This document shows positions 1 to 6,628 of a stretch of DNA of 7,698 bases, piece after piece (the first letter of the stretch is position 1; each line of letters opens with the position of its first letter). The position numbers and the translations under genes are program-made. Source of the stretch: Armatimonadota bacterium (GTDB lineage: Bacteria; Armatimonadota; Zipacnadia; Zipacnadales; UBA11051); NCBI GenBank assembly GCA_030612305.1, contig JAUWOG010000098.1:1-7698 (forward strand), given 5' to 3'. The notes below the pieces were generated by a model. The model was not told the origin of the DNA. It ran no database searches and saw nothing but the letters and a program-made list of their open reading frames with translations.

Positions 1-289
1 GCAGCGGCTGCACAAGGCGAAAATGGTGGAGTCAGTGCGGGGTCCGAAGGGCGGTTTCAAGCTGAGCAGGGCGCCGCAGGAGATAAGCCTGCTGGAGGTG
101 TATGAGGCTATCGAGGGGCCGCTGGTTGCAGAGACATGTCTGCTTACGACGCAGGTATGCGACGGCACGGATTGTATCCTCGGCGGGCTGCTGGAGACGG
201 TCCACAGGCAGGTAAGCCGGTATTTGGGTGACACGACGCTGGCGGACATTGCCGGCGTTCTGCGGAGGGCGCTGGAGAACAAGGGGTGA
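1..289 (+). CDS. Rrf2-family transcriptional regulator, C-terminal part (5' end outside window)
   Basis: This is the last 95 codons of a winged-helix regulator; the start lies left of the window and full-length Rrf2 proteins are usually 130-165 residues. The visible part begins in the recognition helix/wing region with 'SVRGPKGGFKL', a hallmark of the Rrf2 wing, followed by 'EISLLEVYEAIEGPL', also typical. Next come three cysteines in the arrangement C-x6-C-x4-C ('CLLTTQVCDGTDC'), where Fe-S-binding family members such as IscR and NsrR carry the cluster ligands. A helical C-terminus follows. By family knowledge it probably binds DNA as a dimer and senses Fe-S status, NO, O2 or redox state through a cluster; which signal cannot be told from sequence. 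It sits 77 nt upstream of a flavodiiron protein, a scavenger of O2 or NO, which fits a sensor-plus-effector pair. Family assignment is firm; the ligand is inferred. Confidence 0.93.
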   Translation, partial: QRLHKAKMVESVRGPKGGFKLSRAPQEISLLEVYEAIEGPLVAETCLLTTQVCDGTDCILGGLLETVHRQVSRYLGDTTLADIAGVLRRALENKG

Positions 290-341
290 AGCAACACGCC
301 AGGCCAAGACGTTCCGGGCGATGATGAGCGCATGGATTTGC

Positions 342-352
342 TCACTGAGTGA
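342..352. promoter_or_regulatory. 11-bp perfect palindrome, candidate operator
   Basis: TCACTGAGTGA is a perfect palindrome about a central G, in the 77-nt gap between the regulator and the flavodiiron gene. It abuts the ribosome binding site of the latter. A protein bound here could block transcription or translation of the flavodiiron gene, and the neighbouring Rrf2 protein is the obvious candidate. It is short, no second copy was noticed, and the palindrome may be chance. Confidence 0.25.
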
Positions 353-358
353 AGGAGG
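352..358 (+). promoter_or_regulatory. Ribosome binding site of the flavodiiron gene
   Basis: AAGGAGG lies 8 nt before the ATG at 367. It decides the start: the in-frame GTG at 349 would place this site inside the coding sequence and has no good site of its own. Confidence 0.85.
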
Positions 359-366
359 CGCCGACA

Positions 367-1557
367 ATGGTGGTAGAGATAAAGGACGGCGTGTATTGGG
401 TCGGAGTTGTTGACTGGGAGTTGAAGCACTTCCATGGCCACGAGCTTTCGACGCACCGTGGCTCGACGTACAATTCGTACCTGATACTGGACGAGAAGAA
501 GGTGCTGGTTGACGGGGTGTGGACACCGTTTGCGGATCAGCTGATCGCGAATATCAGCGAGATCATTGATCCGGCGGAGTTGGACATCGTAGTAGCGAAC
601 CATGCGGAGGTGGATCACGCCGGCGCGCTGCCGACGGTAATGCGACATGCGAGGGACGCGACGGTGGTATGCTCGCCGAAGGGGCTGGACAGCTTTCCCG
701 GCAACTACCACGTGGACTGGGATTTTCAGGCTGTGAAGACGGGGGAGACGATTGACATCGGCAGCAATGAGCTGATCTTCGTCGAAGCGCCGATGCTGCA
801 CTGGCCGGACAGCATGTTCACGTACCTGACGGGGCGCAATATCCTGATGCCGAATGACGCCTTCGGGCAGCACTATGCGACGGCGGGGCGCTTCAATGAT
901 GAAGTGGACCAGGAGGAGTTGTATGAGGAGGCGCTGAAATACTATGTGAATATCCTGACACCGTTTTCGAATCTGGTGAGCAAGAAGATTGAGGAGGTAG
1001 TGGGGTTGGGTCTGCCGGTGGACATGATCGCGCCAAGCCATGGCGTGATATGGCGCGAGGATCCGATGCAGATAGTGAGCAAGTATCAGGAATGGGCGGC
1101 GCAGGAGCCGGAGTGTAAAGCCGTCATCCTGTATGATACGATGTGGAATGCGACGGGGCGGATGGCGGCGGCTATCGGCGACGGCTTTGGCGACGAGGGC
1201 GTTGACTACAAGTGCCTGCACATGGCGCTGACGGACCGCAATGACGCGCTGGTCGAGGTATTCAAGGCGCGCACGGTAGTGGTCGGCTCGCCGACTTTCA
1301 ACAACGGCATCCTCGCAGGGATGACGCCGATACTGGAGGAGTTGAAGGGCTTGCGGATGAAGAACAAACTCGGGGCGAGCTTCGGCTCCTACGGCTGGAG
1401 CGGCGGGGCGGCTAAGATACTGCAGGAGCGGCTGGCCGAGGCGAAAATTGAGGTCATCCGCGATGGTATCGAGGTGAAGTGGCAGCCGGATGCAGAGGGA
1501 CTGGCAACATGCCGCGAGTTCGGCCGAGAGCTGGCGGCTGCGACAAAGAAGACATGA
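367..1557 (+). CDS. Flavodiiron protein (A-type flavoprotein, FprA/rubredoxin:oxygen oxidoreductase family)
   Basis: A 396-residue cytoplasmic enzyme that reduces O2 to water and/or NO to N2O at a diiron centre, with electrons passing through FMN. The N-terminal metallo-beta-lactamase-like domain (about 1-245) has all expected ligands: H79-x-E81-x-D83-H84 in 'NHAEVDHAG', H145 in 'MLHWPDS', D164 in 'NDAFGQH' and H225 in 'PSHGV'. The C-terminal flavodoxin domain (about 250-396) has the FMN phosphate loop 'YDTMWNAT' (around 256-263), 'SPTFNNG' (308-314) and 'SFGSYGWSGGA' (338-348). The length matches the basic class A enzyme, with no added rubredoxin or NADH-oxidoreductase domain, so a separate electron donor is needed. 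The ATG at 367 is chosen for its strong ribosome site. The upstream Rrf2 regulator suggests control by NO, O2 or Fe-S status. Family is certain; O2 versus NO preference cannot be read from the sequence. Confidence 0.97.
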   Translation: MVVEIKDGVYWVGVVDWELKHFHGHELSTHRGSTYNSYLILDEKKVLVDGVWTPFADQLIANISEIIDPAELDIVVANHAEVDHAGALPTVMRHARDATVVCSPKGLDSFPGNYHVDWDFQAVKTGETIDIGSNELIFVEAPMLHWPDSMFTYLTGRNILMPNDAFGQHYATAGRFNDEVDQEELYEEALKYYVNILTPFSNLVSKKIEEVVGLGLPVDMIAPSHGVIWREDPMQIVSKYQEWAAQEPECKAVILYDTMWNATGRMAAAIGDGFGDEGVDYKCLHMALTDRNDALVEVFKARTVVVGSPTFNNGILAGMTPILEELKGLRMKNKLGASFGSYGWSGGAAKILQERLAEAKIEVIRDGIEVKWQPDAEGLATCREFGRELAAATKKT

Positions 1558-1584
1558 CCACGCGTCACAGGGAGTGAGACAACC

Positions 1585-4227
1585 ATGAGGCGACTGGCTC
1601 AGTTCGTATTGATGGTGTTTGCCGCGTGCATGTGCACCGCTACGGTTTGCGCACAGATAAAGGCGCCGGGTGAGGTGGATTTTGACTATCCGTCACCGCC
1701 TGTAGAAGGGAAGGCGGATACGTTCGTCATCGTCAAGGACGGTGAGGCTAAAGCGTGTCTGGTCATCCCCGAGAAGGCAGGACACGACGAAGTCCGTGCG
1801 GCGCGCAACCTGCGTTTCTACATCGAGAAGGCTACCGGTGCGACATTGCCGCTGCTCAAAGATGGCGAGGCGTTGCCGGAGGGTTTCGGGCGTATCTTCA
1901 TCGGCGATACGAGCGCCGGGAAGGCGACGCCGCTTGAGTTGCCGCCGGTGCGCTACGGGGATGTCGAGATGCCGAATATCAACGCCTATCTCGTCAAGAC
2001 AGTAGATGCGCAGACGCTGGTAATTCGTGGTATGACACCGAAGGCGACTTTGCTGGGCGCAGTGGGGCTGCTGCGACGGTATGTGGGAGTGCGGCGGTAC
2101 TGGCCGGGAGAGCCGGGCGGGATCGGTGACGTAGTGCCGAAACGCAGCAGCCTGTCTTTGCCTGAAGTGGAGTGGCGCGACTGGCCATATTTCGTGAGTC
2201 GGATAATGAGCGGGCTGGACAACCGGGGGCCTACGAACACCACTGAGCGGTTCCTCACCTTCAGCGACTTCTGGCGGATGAACTACGCACTTCCCTCGAA
2301 CGAGAGCTATTACCGGCTGATGAGCGCCAAGGACCATCTGGACGAGCCGGAGCTTTTCCCGCTGATCAATGGGAAGCGCTTCATCCCGCGTGTTGATGAG
2401 CGCGGGCGCATTGCGCACGGCTGGCAGCCATGTGTGTCGAACCCCCGGGTGGCGGAGCTGATGGTTGAGTATCTGGTGGAGACATTCCGGAGTGAGCCGG
2501 AGCGGATCGGGATGAACCTGGCGGTGAATGACGGGTACGGGGACTGCACGTGTGAGGCGTGCCGGGCGATGGATGCGCCGGGGGCGGACCCGCTCAGCCG
2601 CATCGGGCTGTGCGACCGGTATGTGAAGTTCGACAATATCGTTGCGGAGGCGGTGGGCAAGGAATTCCCGGACCGGATGCTGGCCTTCATCGCCTATGGT
2701 TCGATGCGGGAGCCGCCGACAACGGTGAAGCTGCACCCGATGCTGGTGCCGGTATTGTGCGTGGGGGGCAACGCCTTCGAGATGTGGGACACATGGCAGG
2801 CCACCGGCGCGAGGCACATGGGCATCTACCTGTACCACGACGACATCCGGTCGCTGATGCCGAAGCTGGATATCCACCAGTCGGCGAAACGGCTGCGCTA
2901 TATCGTCGGGACGAACCTGGCGCGGCACTTCTATCAGGAGTTCTACGGGATCTATCCGCTCAATGGCATGGTCGGGTATGTGGAGAATGAGCTGATCTGG
3001 GACCCGCGGCTGAATGAGGATGATGTGCTCGATGAGTTCTACGAGGGCTTCTTCGGTCCGGCGGGAAGTGCGATGAAGGCCTTCTATGACGAGCTTGAGG
3101 CGGGCTATGAGGAGTGGCTGGCCGAGTACGGTCTCCCGCACCCGTATGGGAAGGACATGTCCTCGATTGTGGACACCAAGACGATCGAGCAGTTCAATGT
3201 GTTGCCGGTGGCGCGGGCGGAGAAGGCTTCGGGACACATCGCCGAGGCGCTGGCCTCGGCGAAGGGCGACGAGCTTGTGACGGAGCGGATCAAGCTCGTG
3301 AAGATGCTCTACGATTTTGCGGTGCCCGGGGCGAAGGCGTACTGGGCGATGGACCGGCTGCGGACCGGCGAGTTTGGGTCCGTGGCGGCCGCCGAACAAG
3401 CGGTATCTGATGCGCGGGAGGCTGTTGACAATGTGCTGGCGCTTGCTGAGTATAAGTTCGAGGTGATGGAGAAGCCGCCGGCGATTGAATATGCCGCGCA
3501 CACCGGCTCCGCACTGTTCTACAATGACCTGAAGCAAGGCGTGGTTCATCCTCGGATCCTGAGTACGACGGCGTCGGCGTTCCGGAAGGTCTCCGCGTAT
3601 CTGCTCGGGGCGCTGGGCACGGAGAAGGCCGTGGCGTGGTGGACAGAGCAGGAGAAGGCCGAGACGCGGCCGGCGTTGCGGGAGCTGATGGTGGTGGCGC
3701 GGTTTCACGCCGGAGGCAATGAGCTTGAGAACATGATAGCTGATGCGAGCTTCGAGGAGCGGGGCGCGAAGGAATTCGCCGGTGCCGATGATGACCTGCC
3801 AGCGGGGCACGAACTGCGGGAGGGAGTGAGTGTGTGGTGCGGAGCCGGCAGCCCGATGAGCTGCTCGCTGACTGATGAAGACGCGCACACCGGCAAGTAC
3901 TCCTTCGCCTTCTGGGAGACGCAGCACGCGGGAGTGTCGGAGGGGATTTCGGTCAAGGGCGGCGAGAAGCTGCTCATGTCGCTGTGGGTCAAGCACAATG
4001 ACGGCGATGGAGTGTACAAGGTGGATGCGCTGCCGCGCGGTGATGCGATGCTGCCGCGATACACCGTCGCGGTTCCGGACAAGCCGGGCGAATGGCAGAA
4101 GGTCGAGATTCCGTTCAACGTGCCGCCGGGCGCGCGTACTATCCGCATCTATCTCTTCGTGGACAGGCAAGCGCCGGACGCGCGCATCCTGGTGGATGAC
4201 TTCTTCATCGGCAAGTATCCGGACTGA
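1585..4227 (+). CDS. Secreted DUF4838 protein (alpha-glucuronidase-related) with C-terminal carbohydrate-binding-like domain
   Basis: An 880-residue exported protein. Residues 1-23 are a signal peptide (two Arg, hydrophobic core, probable cleavage 'VCA|Q'); C15 in 'VFAAC' is a weak lipobox alternative. Residues about 45-205 resemble the N-terminal domain of GH67 alpha-glucuronidases: 'EVRAARNLRFYIEKATG', 'IFIGDT' (104-109), then 'LLRRYVGVRRYWPGEPG' and 'WRDWPYFVSR' (from W197). Residues about 206-510 match the DUF4838 core, with the signature 'NDGYGDCTCEAC' (315-326; Cys 321, 323, 326). A helical stretch follows, and residues about 715-880 look like a beta-sandwich carbohydrate-binding module of CBM4/9 type ('ADASFEE...', 'HTGKYSFAF', 'WQKVEIPF', 'ILVDDFFIG'). 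The family is common in glycan-degrading bacteria, but I know of no firm reaction, and no catalytic pair is assigned here. GGGAGTGAG (1570-1578) precedes the ATG. The gene starts 27 nt after the flavodiiron stop, so co-transcription is likely. Family is firm; substrate is unknown. Confidence 0.88.
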   Translation: MRRLAQFVLMVFAACMCTATVCAQIKAPGEVDFDYPSPPVEGKADTFVIVKDGEAKACLVIPEKAGHDEVRAARNLRFYIEKATGATLPLLKDGEALPEGFGRIFIGDTSAGKATPLELPPVRYGDVEMPNINAYLVKTVDAQTLVIRGMTPKATLLGAVGLLRRYVGVRRYWPGEPGGIGDVVPKRSSLSLPEVEWRDWPYFVSRIMSGLDNRGPTNTTERFLTFSDFWRMNYALPSNESYYRLMSAKDHLDEPELFPLINGKRFIPRVDERGRIAHGWQPCVSNPRVAELMVEYLVETFRSEPERIGMNLAVNDGYGDCTCEACRAMDAPGADPLSRIGLCDRYVKFDNIVAEAVGKEFPDRMLAFIAYGSMREPPTTVKLHPMLVPVLCVGGNAFEMWDTWQATGARHMGIYLYHDDIRSLMPKLDIHQSAKRLRYIVGTNLARHFYQEFYGIYPLNGMVGYVENELIWDPRLNEDDVLDEFYEGFFGPAGSAMKAFYDELEAGYEEWLAEYGLPHPYGKDMSSIVDTKTIEQFNVLPVARAEKASGHIAEALASAKGDELVTERIKLVKMLYDFAVPGAKAYWAMDRLRTGEFGSVAAAEQAVSDAREAVDNVLALAEYKFEVMEKPPAIEYAAHTGSALFYNDLKQGVVHPRILSTTASAFRKVSAYLLGALGTEKAVAWWTEQEKAETRPALRELMVVARFHAGGNELENMIADASFEERGAKEFAGADDDLPAGHELREGVSVWCGAGSPMSCSLTDEDAHTGKYSFAFWETQHAGVSEGISVKGGEKLLMSLWVKHNDGDGVYKVDALPRGDAMLPRYTVAVPDKPGEWQKVEIPFNVPPGARTIRIYLFVDRQAPDARILVDDFFIGKYPD

Positions 4228-4314
4228 TGGTTGGATGACAGCGCACGATAAGCGCCGGACGCAGGTTTGTGGAATAGGGGCGGCGAGGCCTACGTCTGGA
4301 ATCCCAAAGGACAA

Positions 4315-4321
4315 TGGAGGT
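4315..4321 (+). promoter_or_regulatory. Ribosome binding site selecting a GTG start
   Basis: TGGAGGT ends 6 nt before the GTG at 4328. It sets the start of the fusion gene. The in-frame ATG at 4235 would add 31 residues ahead of a normal signal peptide and has no comparable site. Confidence 0.8.
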
Positions 4322-4327
4322 GCTATC

Positions 4328-5821
4328 GTGAAGCGAGGTCAGACGTTTGCGGCCAAGCTGGTCGTGGCCGGGCTGATACTGGCAGCCGCATTTGGCGAGC
4401 TTGCAGTGGCTCAGCGCGGTGGGCAAGCCGCCGAAGCATTTGCTGATGCGCATCCGCAAGTGGGAGAAGCCGCGCCCGACTTCAGGCTACGCAATCTCGA
4501 GGGCGCTGAGATAGCTCTCGGCGAGCTGTGTGGAGACAAGCCGATAGTACTGGAGTTCGGCTCGCTCTCGTGCCCCGTGTTTCGCGCCAGAGCGCCGCAG
4601 ATGGAGCGTCTCGCCGGCGCGCTGGGCGATCGCGCTCAGTGCATCCTGGTCTATACGCTCGAGGCCCATCCCCAGGATGTCAAGAGTCCCTACGCCAACC
4701 GCGTGTGGGTGCATCCGAGGAACGAAGAGGAAGGGGTGCTGGTTGACCAGCCGACGACCTATGAGCAGCGCGTCGCTCTGGCAAGGAAGGCGGTCGAGAA
4801 CCTCGGCATCTCATTTCCGGTGCTGGTGGATGGCATGGACAACGCCGTCTGGGAGGCGTACGGGAAGCGTCCGAACTCCGCCTTCATCATAGACAAGGGC
4901 GGGACGGTGAGCGGCAAGCAATTCTGGTGCAACCCCTGGGAGCTGTTGAAGCAACTCCGGGGAGGCGCACGGGCGGGAGAGGGCCAAGCTGACCGGGAGC
5001 CGCGCAACATTGATGCAGAAGGCGTTGCCATCGAGCGCGACATCGAATACGGCAATGTGGACGGCTACTCGCTGAAGCTGGATGCGTACCTGCCGGAGGA
5101 GGGCGGGCCGCATCCGGTTCTGGTTTGTATTCACGGGGGCGGCTGGCGCGGCGGCGACAAGGGCGGCTTCGCCAGGGAAGGGATCAGGTGCGCCCAGGAT
5201 GGGATCGCTGTGTTCTCTCTCAACTACCGGCTCTCGGATGTGGCGACATATCCGGCGGCGGTTGATGCCTGCGTTGCGGCGATGCGCTTCATTCGCGCCA
5301 ATGCCGAGCGGTTCGGGATAGACGCCGACCGGATGGCGGTAAAGGGCGGTTCGGCCGGCGCGCATCTATCATTGATGATGGCCTTCCTGGAGCCTGAGGA
5401 TGATGAAGTCAACGCCCAGGGCGAGCCGATCGAGAATCGCGTGCTGTGTGTGGTTTCCCAGTCTGGTCCGACCGACTTCACCGCTGTGGATAAGATGAAA
5501 GGCGAGAGTGCGCTGGTGAAGTTCATGGGGGGACCATACGAGGAGAACAGGGAGAGCTACGAGCAAGCCTCACCTGTGACACATCTGTCAGCCGATGACC
5601 CGCCCGCGTTGCTGCTGCATGGTGACGTGGACAGGACAGTGCCTTACACGCAGGCGGTGATCTTGCGGGATCGGATGGAGGAGGTGGGCGTGCCGGTGGA
5701 ACTGGTCACGATTGAGGGCGGCGGGCACGGCGGCTTCAAGGGCGGGGAACGCGCTGATATCTTAGCCGCGCGCCAGAGGGCCGACGAGTTCATCCGCCGG
5801 CACCTGCTCGCGACGGAGTGA
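4328..5821 (+). CDS. Secreted fusion: iodothyronine-deiodinase-like thioredoxin-fold domain + alpha/beta-hydrolase (esterase)
   Basis: A 497-residue exported protein with two enzyme-like domains. Residues 1-28 are a signal peptide (K2-R3, hydrophobic core, 'AVA|Q'). Residues about 45-212 have a thioredoxin fold. They open with 'VGEAAPDF' as in redoxins, then show 'VLEFGSLSCPVF' and 'VYTLEAHPQD', which align with the deiodinase segments 'LNFGSCTUPSF' and 'VIYIEEAHASD'. C82 (codon TGC) takes the place of the catalytic selenocysteine, and E112/H114 keep the EAH motif. Residues about 230-497 are an alpha/beta-hydrolase of the esterase/lipase type: oxyanion-hole 'HGGGW' (H269), nucleophile elbow 'GGSAGAH' (S342), acid 'HGDVDRTVPY' (D435) and base 'GGGHGG' (H467). 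The hydrolase probably cleaves carboxylic esters, perhaps acyl groups on glycans. The first domain is more likely a thiol redox enzyme than a deiodinase. The gene follows the DUF4838 gene by 100 nt and ends just before a terminator. The domains are clear; substrates are not. Confidence 0.9.
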   Translation: MKRGQTFAAKLVVAGLILAAAFGELAVAQRGGQAAEAFADAHPQVGEAAPDFRLRNLEGAEIALGELCGDKPIVLEFGSLSCPVFRARAPQMERLAGALGDRAQCILVYTLEAHPQDVKSPYANRVWVHPRNEEEGVLVDQPTTYEQRVALARKAVENLGISFPVLVDGMDNAVWEAYGKRPNSAFIIDKGGTVSGKQFWCNPWELLKQLRGGARAGEGQADREPRNIDAEGVAIERDIEYGNVDGYSLKLDAYLPEEGGPHPVLVCIHGGGWRGGDKGGFAREGIRCAQDGIAVFSLNYRLSDVATYPAAVDACVAAMRFIRANAERFGIDADRMAVKGGSAGAHLSLMMAFLEPEDDEVNAQGEPIENRVLCVVSQSGPTDFTAVDKMKGESALVKFMGGPYEENRESYEQASPVTHLSADDPPALLLHGDVDRTVPYTQAVILRDRMEEVGVPVELVTIEGGGHGGFKGGERADILAARQRADEFIRRHLLATE

Positions 5822-5847
5822 AGTCGGCAATCGGGGTTGTTGCGTGT

Positions 5848-6030
5848 TCACACATTGAAACGGCCGGGAGCGTTTATCAAGCGCCCCGGCCGTCTTCTAT
5901 TGAGCGGCTGCAATTCGGCGGCTTGGGGCCTCAGTCGTCGCATGGTGGTCCAGTCCGACAACTTGGTGCGCTTACCCCATTTGGCGTGGCCGTCACAGTA
6001 TGTGGCGTTGTGGGGCCAGCTAGTTGGCTG
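5848..6030 (-). pseudogene. Out-of-frame C-terminal tail of the lipoprotein gene, 'YCDGHAKW' pseudopilin-like motif
   Basis: Just past the lipoprotein stop, another minus-strand frame stays open from 6030 to a TGA at 5850-5848. It encodes 'SWPHNATYCDGHAKWGKR' and then 'TKLSDWTTMRRL'. 'H...CDGHAKW' strongly recalls the C-terminal H-X9-DG region of pseudopilin-like proteins that are abundant in Planctomycetota, Lentisphaerota and Armatimonadota. Here the His-to-DG spacing is 5 residues rather than 9. Third codon positions are mostly G or C through about 5915, as in real genes of the window. Skipping one base around 6020-6030 joins the lipoprotein ('NSWIAAN') to this tail. It may be a real frameshift mutation, a sequencing or assembly error, or, less likely, programmed frameshifting. 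The last 13 or so codons run through the terminator hairpin, so the original stop may have been earlier. There is no start codon with a ribosome site of its own. Confidence 0.5.
5860..5900. terminator. Intrinsic terminator hairpin, probably bidirectional
   Basis: ACGGCCGGG (5860-5868) pairs with CCCGGCCGT (5885-5893). Beyond one bulged A, GCG (5870-5872) pairs with CGC (5882-5884), closing a 9-nt loop. Rightward the stem is followed by CTTCTATT, and leftward on the minus strand by TTCAATGT. The hairpin sits 38 nt after the stop of the hydrolase fusion and downstream of the convergent lipoprotein gene, so it can end both transcripts. The U-tracts are imperfect. Confidence 0.75.
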
Positions 6031-6613
6031 CTATCCAGGAATTGCCTGGGAGCATGATGAAGCCGTTGCCTGCGGGTGTATCACCGGGCATGATCCGGCT
6101 GCACTGGCCGTCAGGGGGGCCGCAGAGGGCGTCAATGCCAGCCACGTTCGCACTGTAGAACGGGCCGGCGCCGTTGGCGTATGAGCACCAGCCGGACCAG
6201 GCAACATCCGGGCCGCGCAGCTCAAATGAGTCCACGGCAACCGGTCCCGCGCCGGCGAGCTTGACGATGTAGTAGTTGTACGGCCCGCCGCTGAACTCGG
6301 CAGTGCCCGTCGCTTGTCCCAACGGGATGAAGCCGAAGCTCTCAGGGTCCTGACCGATCGCGTTCATGGCTCCCGCGGGAGGTCGCCCGTCTTCCCAGGT
6401 GTGGCCTGAGTCATCAGGGACATAATCCCCGCCATACACGGTGTATCCGGTTGAGCTGTCACCAATTACAACCTTGAGGCCTGTGGGCTGGACATCGCCC
6501 TGGGCCAACGGCGCGGCCGGCAGAGCATCTCCGCCCCCGCCGCATCCGGCTAGTACGACCATTAGGACGGCACCGATGACTATCGCCGAGCCGACATTCA
6601 GTAACGTCTTCAT
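6020..6613 (-). CDS. Small lipoprotein of unknown function, probably cut short by a frameshift
   Basis: A 197-residue protein on the minus strand. It begins with a lipoprotein signal: charged 'MKT', a hydrophobic core, and the lipobox 'VLAGC' with the lipid-bearing Cys at residue 24, followed by 'GGGG'. The mature part (about 174 residues) is rich in Gly, Pro, Asp and aromatic residues, with stretches that look like beta-strands ('YNYYIVKLAG', 'VAVDSFELRG'). Three cysteines near the end ('GWCSYA', 'ALCGPPDGQCSR') could form disulfides once exported. I recognise no domain in this part. The ATG at 6613 is chosen because AAGGGGGA precedes it by 7 nt and the signal peptide starts there; the frame extends to 6829 without either. 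The reading frame stops at TAG (6022-6020), directly before a coding-like tail in another frame. The gene converges on the hydrolase fusion and shares its terminator. Lipoprotein status is firm; function is unknown. Confidence 0.8.
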   Translation of the reverse strand: MKTLLNVGSAIVIGAVLMVVLAGCGGGGDALPAAPLAQGDVQPTGLKVVIGDSSTGYTVYGGDYVPDDSGHTWEDGRPPAGAMNAIGQDPESFGFIPLGQATGTAEFSGGPYNYYIVKLAGAGPVAVDSFELRGPDVAWSGWCSYANGAGPFYSANVAGIDALCGPPDGQCSRIMPGDTPAGNGFIMLPGNSWIAAN

Positions 6614-6620
6614 TGCAGGA

Positions 6621-6628
6621 TCCCCCTT
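6621..6628 (-). promoter_or_regulatory. Ribosome binding site of the lipoprotein gene
   Basis: AAGGGGGA on the minus strand lies 7 nt before the ATG at 6613. Immediately upstream is a small inverted repeat (GTCAG-TAAC-CTGAC on the plus strand, 6629-6642) that could form a 5-bp hairpin next to the ribosome site; its role, if any, is unknown. Confidence 0.7.

Noticed and set aside
332..352. Six-codon leader ORF (MDLLTE) ending at the flavodiiron ribosome site
   Set aside because: It has no ribosome site of its own and no sign of attenuation; so short an ORF is expected by chance.
1693..4314. 873-codon open frame on the minus strand opposite the DUF4838 gene
   Set aside because: It is a shadow of the strong G/C third-position bias on the plus strand. 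Its translation is Arg/His/Pro-rich with no domain, while the plus strand has clear family motifs and a signal peptide.
3875..4327. Upstream extension of the hydrolase fusion frame
   Set aside because: It overlaps the DUF4838 gene in another frame, reads as Arg/Ser-rich noise, and precedes a proper GTG start with a ribosome site and signal peptide.
4571..4573. Possible selenocysteine in the deiodinase-like domain
   Set aside because: The codon is TGC (Cys), not TGA, so there is no reason to look for a SECIS element.
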